DNA from: Planctomycetota bacterium
GTDB taxonomy: Bacteria; Planctomycetota; GCA-002687715; DRQF01
Length of the DNA stretch: 5,938 bases
Reading direction: 5' to 3'
Assembly: GCA_024275615.1 (NCBI GenBank)
Contig: JAJRYU010000397.1
Coordinates: forward strand, 1-5,938
The translations under genes were made by a program, and so were the position numbers. The number at the start of each line of letters is the position of its first letter. The stretch's first letter is position 1. Positions 1 through 5,249 of this stretch are shown here, one piece after another. A model generated the notes under the pieces. That model worked only from the letters and a program-made list of their open reading frames with translations, made no database searches and had not been told where the DNA came from.

Positions 1-2830
1 CATGTTGGAGTCCAAGTGAAATCGAAATGGCAAAGCAATTCATCATGCTCCTGAGGGCTGCACCCTCTTTGTGCATATCAATAAAGATTTCGCCCAAGGT
101 CCCATCTTCGTACTCACCGCTACGGAGATAGACTTTTTGCCCACCAATCGTCGCCTCTTGTGTTGTACCGCGACGATGTTGTGGCAGCCTTCGGCGTTTC
201 AAGATTGGTTGTGGACTCGAAAGTCTACTCTCAAGTTCCTTGATCTTGGCCTTGGCCGTTTCCAACTCCCGCTGAATCTCCGTGTCACCTGCACCAACGA
301 CCTTGTCCGCCTTCGCTGATAGAGGTTGGCTGGCTTTGCAGCCATCACGATAGAGCGCGACAGCCTTAAGACCAAGTCTCCAGCTCTCCAAATAGGTATG
401 GTGAATATCTTCCACCGTAACGTCATTGGGCATGTTAATAGTCTTGGAGATGGCTCCTGAAATGAACGGTTGCGCAGCGGCCATCATCCGGATATGCCCA
501 TTGTGATGGATGAAACGCTGCCCATTTGCCCCGCAACGATTGGCGCAATCAAAAACCTCAAGGTCTTGTTGACGCAAATGCGGTGCACCCTCAATCGTCA
601 TTGTGCCACAGATGTGTTCCGCACTTGCTTTGACTTCATCAGCACTAAATCCAAGATGTCGCAATAGAGAGAAACCTGGTTCCGTGTGCTTCTCGCTTGG
701 AATCTTGAGGTTGATGAAAGCCTCCTTGTCCAAGACAAATGAGCTGAAAGCCGTTTCAATCTCAAAGGCCCCGGCCAATGTTGCCTCAGCCTTGTCAATG
801 TCCTCCTGGCGCAATCCTTTGGCAAGCAAAGCTTTGCGATTGACATAAGGCGAATCATCGAAACTCTGACTGCCAAGGATATAGGTTGAGATTTCGCGGA
901 TTTCGTCGCGGGTATAGCCCAAGTTATGAAGCGCTGGCACCACTGAGTTGTTCATGATCTTCAAATAACCGCCGCCAGCCAACTTCTTGAATTTCACCAA
1001 AGCGAAATCCGGCTCGACTCCTGTCGTGTCACAGTCCATCAACAAACCAATTGTTCCGGTCGGTGCCAAGACAGTGGCCTGAGCATTGCGGAAACCACTT
1101 TGAGTGCCAAGCTCGAGAACACGGTCCCATTCTTTGCGTGCCGCCTGTAGAAGATCAGATGGGCAATCATCGTCACTGATGCCATAGGCTTCTTCCCGGT
1201 GCATGTTCATGACTTTCAACATGGGTTTCGCGTTCTTGCGATAGCCCTTAAACGCTCCTTTTGAAGCAGCGATCTCTGCCGAAGTTGCATAACCTGTTGC
1301 TGTCATCAAAGCCGTTACACCGCCACAAATAGCGCGTCCTTTGTCACTATCGTAAGGAATGCCGGAAACCATCAACATGGCGCCCAAGTTGGCATAACCC
1401 AAACCAAGAGGACGATACTCGTGAGAGTTCTTGGCTATGTCCTTGGTGGGATAGGATGCCAAATCAATGATGATTTCTTGAGCCGTGAAGAATGTACGGC
1501 AAGCGTGATGGAAACCTTCCGTATCAAACTTGCGATCCGGCCCTAAATACTTCATCAAGTTGATTGAAGCCAAATTGCACGCCGAATCGTCCAAGAACAT
1601 GTACTCGGAACAGGGGTTCGAACCATTGATTCTGTCAGTATTGGGACATGTGTGCCAACGATTGATATTGGTATCGAATTGAATGCCAGGGTCAGCGCAA
1701 CGCCAGGCGGATTCAGCCACCTGATCCATAAGATCTTGTGCTTTGATCGTCTTGGCAACTTCTTTGGTCGTGCGGAATCGCGTCTGCCAATCAGCACCGT
1801 TCAGTACCGCTTCCATGAAATCATCGGTGACTCGGACTGAATTATTCGAGTTCTGTCCTGAAACCGTTCGATAGGCTTCGCCGTTGAAGTCGGAATCGTA
1901 TCCGGCGTCGATCAACGCCTGGACCTTGTCTTCTTCTTTGGCCTTCCAGGAAATGAAGTTCTCGATTTCCGGGTGGTCCATATCCAAGATCACCATCTTG
2001 GCAGCCCGTCGCGTTGTGCCACCTGACTTGGTGGCACCAGCCGCTTTGTCCAAGACTTCCAGAAAAGACATCAAGCCGGAAGAGGTTCCACCTCCGGCAA
2101 GCAACTCGCCTTCGCCACGAATACGAGAAAAATTGGTGCCTGTCCCTGAACCGAACTTAAACAGACGCATTTCACGTTTGACAGCATCAGCGATGTCCAA
2201 GAGATCGTCTTCAATGCTCTGGATGAAACAAGCAGACATTTGGGGGTAAGTGTAGGAGTCAGGGGTCAACTCGATACGATCGTTCTTAGGATTCCAATGC
2301 CAGTTGCCAACAGCCTTGCCGGTAATGCCATGGATATGCTCCAAACCGCAGTTGAACCATACTGGGGAATTGAACGCCCCGCGTTGGGTGACCAACATGA
2401 AGGTCAACTCATCTTCGAAGGCGTCCGCAACCGCTTTGCTGGCGAAATAGCCACCGAGCTTCTCGCCACCATCCCGTAGGGTCTTGGCGACTCGTCGGAC
2501 AACCTGGCGCACAGAGACCTCAGAGTTGGTTTCCGGAACTCCAGCTTTTCTGAAATACTTGGAAACGACGATGTCCGTGGCGAGCTGAGACCATTCGGCC
2601 GGCACTTCGACATTGTCCATGCTAAAGACAACGGAACCGTCTGGATTCTTGATGGCGCTGGAACGGTGAGTCCACTCGATGGTGTCGAGAGGATCAACGC
2701 CAGGTTTGGTGAACTGACGCTCAAAGTTGAGTCCACTCATGCCGATCTCCGCAACTCCACCTGCCTGCACTCTTGATTCTTGACCCGCGTTCTTAGTCTG
2801 TCCACGCGTTTTCTTGGTCGGTGTCGCCAT
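1..2830 (-). CDS. nrdJ: Adenosylcobalamin-dependent class II ribonucleotide reductase (NrdJ), 3' end outside window
   Basis: Reduces ribonucleotides to deoxyribonucleotides in the cytoplasm, using coenzyme B12 to make the thiyl radical, with or without oxygen. The frame is open for 943 codons from the ATG at 2830 and runs off the left edge without a stop. Visible landmarks are FGSGTGTNFS (226-235), AGGGTSSG (245-252), NPCSE (405-409) with the thiyl-radical Cys407 between Asn405 and Glu409, and APTGTIG (589-595). Cys201 in SACF and Cys418 in SACNLAS are the expected redox pair. A short charged, coiled-coil-like linker (about 850-870) leads into a TSCPD-type C-terminal domain from about 879 (RRRLP, then YEDGTLGEIFI). 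The usual Cys-rich tail of this family should lie outside the window. A weak SD (AAAGGGG) sits 5 nt before the chosen ATG. A second start at Met31 (2740) has GGAG 6 nt upstream and begins where family similarity begins, so the 30-residue basic leader is uncertain. The gene is transcribed divergently from the MetE-like cluster. Confidence 0.97.
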   Translation of the reverse strand, partial: MATPTKKTRGQTKNAGQESRVQAGGVAEIGMSGLNFERQFTKPGVDPLDTIEWTHRSSAIKNPDGSVVFSMDNVEVPAEWSQLATDIVVSKYFRKAGVPETNSEVSVRQVVRRVAKTLRDGGEKLGGYFASKAVADAFEDELTFMLVTQRGAFNSPVWFNCGLEHIHGITGKAVGNWHWNPKNDRIELTPDSYTYPQMSACFIQSIEDDLLDIADAVKREMRLFKFGSGTGTNFSRIRGEGELLAGGGTSSGLMSFLEVLDKAAGATKSGGTTRRAAKMVILDMDHPEIENFISWKAKEEDKVQALIDAGYDSDFNGEAYRTVSGQNSNNSVRVTDDFMEAVLNGADWQTRFRTTKEVAKTIKAQDLMDQVAESAWRCADPGIQFDTNINRWHTCPNTDRINGSNPCSEYMFLDDSACNLASINLMKYLGPDRKFDTEGFHHACRTFFTAQEIIIDLASYPTKDIAKNSHEYRPLGLGYANLGAMLMVSGIPYDSDKGRAICGGVTALMTATGYATSAEIAASKGAFKGYRKNAKPMLKVMNMHREEAYGISDDDCPSDLLQAARKEWDRVLELGTQSGFRNAQATVLAPTGTIGLLMDCDTTGVEPDFALVKFKKLAGGGYLKIMNNSVVPALHNLGYTRDEIREISTYILGSQSFDDSPYVNRKALLAKGLRQEDIDKAEATLAGAFEIETAFSSFVLDKEAFINLKIPSEKHTEPGFSLLRHLGFSADEVKASAEHICGTMTIEGAPHLRQQDLEVFDCANRCGANGQRFIHHNGHIRMMAAAQPFISGAISKTINMPNDVTVEDIHHTYLESWRLGLKAVALYRDGCKASQPLSAKADKVVGAGDTEIQRELETAKAKIKELESRLSSPQPILKRRRLPQHRRGTTQEATIGGQKVYLRSGEYEDGTLGEIFIDMHKEGAALRSMMNCFAISISLGLQH

Positions 2831-2834
2831 TCTA

Positions 2835-2842
2835 TCCCCTTT
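2835..2842 (-). promoter_or_regulatory. Probable nrdJ ribosome binding site
   Basis: On the minus strand AAAGGGG lies 5 nt before the ATG at 2830. It is a partial match to AGGAGG. It sits just downstream of the inverted repeat at 2857-2881, so folding of that repeat could affect access. The competing internal start at 2740 has GGAG (2750-2747) at a 6-nt spacing. Confidence 0.5.
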
Positions 2843-2856
2843 CGGCTGTCATCCCC

Positions 2857-2881
2857 GAGCTGCAGCAGTTTCCTGCAGCTC
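2857..2881. repeat. Perfect 9-bp inverted repeat, 7-nt spacer, just upstream of nrdJ
   Basis: GAGCTGCAG (2857-2865) and CTGCAGCTC (2873-2881) are exact reverse complements around a 7-nt spacer. Transcribed leftward, this folds into a strong hairpin 26 nt before the nrdJ ATG. There is no T-run, so it is not a standard terminator. On the minus strand the sequence GGGGATGA occurs at both edges (2887-2880 and 2856-2849). It may be an RNA hairpin controlling translation or a protein operator. Confidence 0.8.
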
Positions 2882-2892
2882 ATCCCCCGTTT

Positions 2893-2915
2893 GGCACGTC
2901 ATTATCCGACGTGCC
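2893..2915. repeat. Perfect 8-bp inverted repeat, 7-nt spacer, in the nrdJ leader
   Basis: GGCACGTC (2893-2900) and GACGTGCC (2908-2915) are exact reverse complements around a 7-nt spacer. On the minus strand the spacer contains GATAAT, a five-of-six match to a -10 hexamer, but no -35 partner was found at 17 nt. The element lies 11 bp from the 2857-2881 dyad and has the same spacer length, which suggests a related pair of sites. No T-run follows on either strand. Confidence 0.8.
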
Positions 2916-2995
2916 GGTCTCTTTCCCTTTACCCACTGCTGATCCCAAACCAGGATGAAACGACTTCGAGTCACACGATCAAACTGGCCTCAATC

Positions 2996-3015
2996 GTTGG
3001 CGTTGCGCCGCCAAC
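2996..3015. repeat. Perfect 7-bp inverted repeat, 6-nt loop
   Basis: GTTGGCG (2996-3002) and CGCCAAC (3009-3015) are exact reverse complements with loop TTGCGC. It would form a stable hairpin in a transcript from either strand and lies inside the proposed nrdJ leader. No poly-T follows. Confidence 0.7.
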
Positions 3016-3059
3016 TGGATGCAAGCACCCTGAGTCAATCTGTCCGCTGAAATCGGAAT

Positions 3060-3076
3060 CCCCACGGCTAATGGGG
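3060..3076. repeat. 5-bp inverted repeat, 7-nt loop
   Basis: CCCCA (3060-3064) and TGGGG (3072-3076) flank a 7-nt loop. In the leftward transcript it follows the AGGGAA-like stretch at 3086-3081 and its C tract could instead pair with GGGTGC further on. This makes it the piece of the leader most suggestive of alternative folding. Confidence 0.5.
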
Positions 3077-3117
3077 TGTTTCCCTGATGCAACCACAACA
3101 TGTAGTGGACGGCGCCG

Positions 3118-3145
3118 ATGCTACAACATTCTGGAAGGGAGTCAA
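3118..3145 (-). promoter_or_regulatory. Candidate sigma70-type promoter for nrdJ
   Basis: On the minus strand TTGACT (3145-3140) is followed after 16 nt by TAGCAT (3123-3118), matching the -35 and -10 consensus at five and four of six positions. Transcription would start near 3110, giving an nrdJ leader of roughly 280 nt. Moderate match only; many bacteria use divergent promoter sequences. Confidence 0.35.
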
Positions 3146-3185
3146 TCACCCACCTGAAGAAAGAAGAAACGAGGCACTCTCGGGA

Positions 3186-3265
3186 CCCTTTCGCTCAGGG
3201 GGTAAGGGGCAAACTACGTGAGGCCGGGGACAAAGTGTACACCCGCCACTACCCCCCTCTCAGGG
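3186..3265 (+). promoter_or_regulatory. G/C-tract fold upstream of the MetE-like cluster (candidate leader structure)
   Basis: GGGGGTA (3198-3204) can pair with TACCCCC (3250-3256). The enclosed segment can form a bulged inner stem from GG-C-CGGG (3222-3228) and CCCGCC (3242-3247) around the self-complementary GTGTACAC (3235-3242). CCCT (3186-3189) with AGGG (3197-3200) is a competing hairpin. This lies 90-165 nt before the first gene of the rightward cluster. CCCGCCACT here is reminiscent of part of the cobalamin riboswitch core, but the remaining conserved boxes were not found. A TTGACA at 3284-3289 follows without a recognisable -10 partner. Confidence 0.3.
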
Positions 3266-3340
3266 CAGTTTTGTTATCTCTGATTGACAATCCACAACCG
3301 AGAATCGGTCTCGTTGTGAGGCTTATTCGATGGCGACACC

Positions 3341-3345
3341 AGGAG
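3341..3345 (+). promoter_or_regulatory. Ribosome binding site of the MetE-like gene
   Basis: AGGAG ends 7 nt before a GTG codon at 3353. It decides the GTG start, since there is no suitably placed in-frame ATG upstream. Confidence 0.75.
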
Positions 3346-3352
3346 AATCATC

Positions 3353-4336
3353 GTGCAACTTAGGACAACGGGAATTGGCTCCTTGCCCTTCGATTCCATG
3401 GACCAGGCCCTCGAACACGCTCTTTGCCACTACCAGATCGGATTTGTGCCCCAGGTGGCGCAGGGAGACGGCGATGGCGGCATGCTCCGTCTACTCTTGC
3501 CTCCGGATCTGCCGAAACGTCCCCAATCGGGATTCGGGGTGGCCCTCACTGAGCTCATTGGCAGCAACGTTGTGGGCAGTGCTTTTGCGAACCTGAGTCA
3601 ATCTATAGAAACACAAGCTGTCAAGGACGCCATGAGTGCTGCGAGCCTGCTTTCGCCCGGCAATTCTCCTGACACGATCAAGACTCAAATCATGGGCCCT
3701 GTGAGTCTTCTTCAAACCGTGCGAGACGGGCAGTCTCGTTCCTTGTGGAGCGCGCCGCAACTCCATCAAGTCGTCCTGGATTGGTGTACTCATATTGCCC
3801 TTGCTGTCGGTCGAATTCTCCAAGAAAAGGTGCCCCACATTGTCTTTTGGCTGGACGAACCCATGTTGGGATTGATGGTCGACCCCAAGGAAAAACAGCA
3901 AGCATATGCCCTCCTAAGAGAATGCGTCGCATGCCTCAAGCTTGAGGGGTTTTCGACCGGAATCCACTGCTGCTCATCTCCCCCCATCGCACTGATGGAC
4001 GACCCGCATCTCGACTATTTTTCTTGCGACGCGCTGCGATATCCGCAGGAGATTCATGCTTCAAGCCAGGCACTATCCCAATTTACAAGTGCAGGAGGCA
4101 CCCTGGCTCTTGGGGTCATCGCTCCCCTTTCGTTGCAAGCCGATCCTCATCCCCATGAGATGATCGCTAGACTCGGATCAGACTTAGGCTGGAAAAACGC
4201 CGAAGAAATGTGCCAATCACTTGTGCTCACACCATCATGCGGCACCATGTTGACACCACTCGCACGTGAGATTGCCATCGCCCGAACACTCCAAACTTGG
4301 AGCCAGGACCTCGTACTTGATTGGAAGAGAGAATGA
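3353..4336 (+). CDS. Core-MetE-like zinc methyltransferase (UROD/MetE superfamily), single catalytic domain
   Basis: A 327-residue protein of the uroporphyrinogen decarboxylase / cobalamin-independent methionine synthase fold. It opens with TGIGSLPF (6-13), the usual start of this barrel. It contains a QIMGPVSL segment and a LDEPMLG segment typical of the family. Zinc ligands can be proposed from the MetE pattern: His205 and Cys207 (GIHCC), Asp226 (SCDAL), and Cys296 (TPSCGT). MetE proper is about 750 residues with an extra N-terminal domain; this protein has only the catalytic half, like the short core-MetE proteins. Expected role is zinc-activated methyl transfer to a thiol, possibly homocysteine, with an unknown methyl donor. 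The GTG start is supported by AGGAG 7 nt upstream. The stop TGA overlaps the next ATG (ATGA). The region after the N-terminal motif (35-60) looks divergent, so the substrate may differ from homocysteine. Confidence 0.8.
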   Translation: MQLRTTGIGSLPFDSMDQALEHALCHYQIGFVPQVAQGDGDGGMLRLLLPPDLPKRPQSGFGVALTELIGSNVVGSAFANLSQSIETQAVKDAMSAASLLSPGNSPDTIKTQIMGPVSLLQTVRDGQSRSLWSAPQLHQVVLDWCTHIALAVGRILQEKVPHIVFWLDEPMLGLMVDPKEKQQAYALLRECVACLKLEGFSTGIHCCSSPPIALMDDPHLDYFSCDALRYPQEIHASSQALSQFTSAGGTLALGVIAPLSLQADPHPHEMIARLGSDLGWKNAEEMCQSLVLTPSCGTMLTPLAREIAIARTLQTWSQDLVLDWKRE

Positions 4337-4794
4337 CCACGGACCGTGTTACGTCGACGCAAAACGTACGCTCTTATGAGCTGGATCCCTACAAGCACGT
4401 CAACAATGGCGCCTATGTCAATTGGTTCGAAAACGGCCGCGAGCTCTTCTTGCGGGCCGAAGATCGGGACTACTATTTCTACCCGGCAGCGGAAGATGCT
4501 TGGTTTGTTGTTGTCAACATCAACTGCGATTTCACCAGTGCTGCTTTGGCAGGAGAACAAGTGGAGGTCTCTACACGTTTGGCGAAAATCGGCCGATCCA
4601 GCGTTGTCTTTCGCCAGACCATTCGCCGAGCCGAAGACGGTTTGCTCAGAGCTCGAGCCCGCGTTGTCATGTGTTTTGCTGATTCCCATGATCAAGCCAA
4701 GCCTGTCCCCGAGGACTTTCGTAGTCGTTATTCTCCCGCTCCAGAAGGCGACCGATGGACAGCTGAAGAAGGAGGTGAACGTGGCGAAGACTAA
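4333..4794 (+). CDS. Acyl-CoA thioesterase, hot-dog fold (4HBT / YbgC-like)
   Basis: A 153-residue protein, normal length for a single hot-dog domain. The signature is YELDPYKHVNNGAYVNWFE (15-33). Asp18 is in the catalytic position, and His22, Asn24 and Asn25 form the conserved HVNN turn. The core strands run through about residue 120 (the VVMCF segment), followed by a polar tail. Such enzymes hydrolyse acyl-CoA or acyl-carrier thioesters in the cytoplasm; the acyl group cannot be inferred. The ATG at 4333 overlaps the upstream TGA by the ATGA arrangement, with a purine-rich GGAAGAG just before it, which implies translational coupling. An in-frame TTG at 4321 would add four residues but lies inside the upstream gene and is less likely. 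Its stop overlaps the next gene by 14 nt. Confidence 0.9.
   Translation: MTTDRVTSTQNVRSYELDPYKHVNNGAYVNWFENGRELFLRAEDRDYYFYPAAEDAWFVVVNINCDFTSAALAGEQVEVSTRLAKIGRSSVVFRQTIRRAEDGLLRARARVVMCFADSHDQAKPVPEDFRSRYSPAPEGDRWTAEEGGERGED
4771..4775 (+). promoter_or_regulatory. Ribosome binding site for the third cluster gene
   Basis: GGAGG ends 5 nt before the GTG at 4781, inside the end of the thioesterase gene. It supports translation of the small downstream frame despite its unusual content. Confidence 0.7.
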
Positions 4795-5086
4795 TTTGGC
4801 CGTGCTCATTCAAGACCCCAAGGGAGACTCGGACGCCCTCATCACTCTTTGTCTCCGGCACCGTTGCCCGACGTTGTGTGTGTCGCGGGATTCCATGCCT
4901 ACAACAGCAGCCTTTAAGGAAGCTGGCCTCAGAATTGAGTTTTTCGACCCGAACGATCCGGCGACCATCGATTCCCTCGTCGACGGCAACACGGCATTTG
5001 TCTTTGACAGCGCACAAAGCCTGCAAGCTGCCGCAGAGTGTCTGGGAAAGAAAAGATTCCACCACACATCTGTTGGTAGAGGATAG
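4781..5086 (+). CDS. Small protein resembling a segment of Cys/Met-metabolism PLP enzymes; function unknown
   Basis: A 101-residue frame starting at GTG 4781, with a strong SD (GGAGG) inside the end of the thioesterase gene and ending in TAG. Residues about 18-81 read like the stretch of cystathionine beta-lyase / O-acetylhomoserine sulfhydrylase proteins that precedes the cofactor lysine. An alternating hydrophobic strand leads to VSRDSMPTT (34-42), then GLRIEFFDPNDPATID (49-64), then NTAFVFDSAQSL (70-81). The equivalent family pattern is G-I-E-V-x-F-x-D-P-x-D-x-x-x-I followed by NT-x-x-VF-x-E-S-P. The PLP-binding lysine region and the rest of the roughly 400-residue enzyme are absent, so it cannot be an active PLP enzyme of that type. 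The tail (82-101) is unlike the family. The same frame stays open after the TAG to 5428. It may be a repurposed small alpha/beta protein or a decayed gene. The similarity was judged by eye. Confidence 0.6.
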   Translation: MAKTNLAVLIQDPKGDSDALITLCLRHRCPTLCVSRDSMPTTAAFKEAGLRIEFFDPNDPATIDSLVDGNTAFVFDSAQSLQAAAECLGKKRFHHTSVGRG

Positions 5087-5134
5087 GCGCCGACAATCTA
5101 TGAGTCGCAAGGGGCGCTCGTACTCTACATCGAC
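5087..5134 (+). other. Open frame continuing after the TAG, possible gene remnant
   Basis: Directly after the TAG at 5084-5086 the same frame reads on without a stop to 5428, passing through the promoter and the amidase start. The first part (5087 to about 5240) has protein-like alternation of hydrophobic residues such as GALVLYIDLTRLASALR. It may be the lost C-terminal part of the preceding gene, or chance. The part beyond 5250 must be a shadow of the amidase. Confidence 0.25.
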
Positions 5135-5163
5135 TTGACACGCCTAGCGTCGGCATTGAGAAT
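5135..5163 (+). promoter_or_regulatory. Sigma70-type promoter for the amidase gene
   Basis: A perfect -35 TTGACA (5135-5140) is followed at the ideal 17-nt spacing by GAGAAT (5158-5163), a four-of-six match to TATAAT. Transcription would start near 5170, about 80 nt before the amidase start. It implies the amidase is expressed independently of the upstream cluster. Confidence 0.6.
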
Positions 5164-5235
5164 AAATGGGTGTCTTGAAGAAAATGCTTCTTTTGCCAAA
5201 GACTATGGCCAACCAAAGCCGCGCCTCGGCGCTCT

Positions 5236-5241
5236 AGGAGG
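5236..5241 (+). promoter_or_regulatory. Ribosome binding site of the amidase lipoprotein
   Basis: A perfect AGGAGG ends 8 nt before the TTG at 5250. It fixes the unusual TTG start, which in turn gives a complete signal peptide and lipobox. A small GCGCC/GGCGC inverted repeat (5221-5232) lies just upstream. Confidence 0.85.
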
Positions 5242-5249
5242 AAACAACC

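Larger units (their letters stand above)
2831..3117 (-). promoter_or_regulatory. Long structured 5' leader of nrdJ (candidate cis-regulatory RNA)
   Basis: About 280 nt separate the candidate promoter from the nrdJ start, with no convincing gene on either strand. The stretch contains four perfect inverted repeats (2857-2881, 2893-2915, 2996-3015, 3060-3076) and a weaker TCCG/CGGA pair (3042-3056), each with a 6- or 7-nt loop. Arms near 3077-3080 and 3025-3030 (ACACCC against GGGTGC on the minus strand) could pair with each other. They would compete with the 3060-3076 hairpin for the same C tract, as in switching leaders. No cobalamin-riboswitch B12 box and no NrdR-box pair was recognised. An operator array is equally possible. 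Confidence 0.4.

Noticed and set aside
2857..2915. Hairpins as rho-independent terminators
   Set aside because: Neither strand has a T-run after the stems, and leftward termination here would only prevent nrdJ expression unless regulated.
3077..3092. AGGGAA stretch on the minus strand as a cobalamin or TPP riboswitch core
   Set aside because: The surrounding conserved boxes (for example the cobalamin CCGGTG / CCCCGC-CACTG arrangement or the TPP CTGAGA box) are not present in order on this strand.
2780..3157. 125-codon plus-strand open frame across the nrdJ start and the intergenic region
   Set aside because: It overlaps the well-supported nrdJ N-terminus, has no good SD, and its Ser/Pro/Arg-rich translation resembles no protein. 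The hairpins within it explain the sequence better.
2831..3352. NrdR box pair upstream of the ribonucleotide reductase
   Set aside because: No A/T-rich ACAC...GTGT 16-mer pair was found. The only GTGTACAC palindrome (3235-3242) is too short and lies within the G/C-tract fold.
3118..3363. 81-codon plus-strand open frame before the MetE-like gene
   Set aside because: Its start lacks an SD, its composition is not protein-like, and it overlaps the GTG start that has a clear RBS.
3330..3596. 88-codon frame starting ATGGCGACACC, 23 nt before the MetE-like start
   Set aside because: It is an out-of-frame shadow of the MetE-like gene and has no SD of its own.
4147..4809. 220-codon minus-strand open frame opposite the thioesterase
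   Set aside because: It is antisense to two genes with clear family motifs and has no recognisable domain; it is a codon-bias shadow.
5084..5086. TAG as a pyrrolysine or selenocysteine-like recoding site
   Set aside because: The gene is not a methylamine methyltransferase, no downstream recoding structure is evident, and the following frame runs into the amidase promoter and RBS. Kept only as an open question in the findings.
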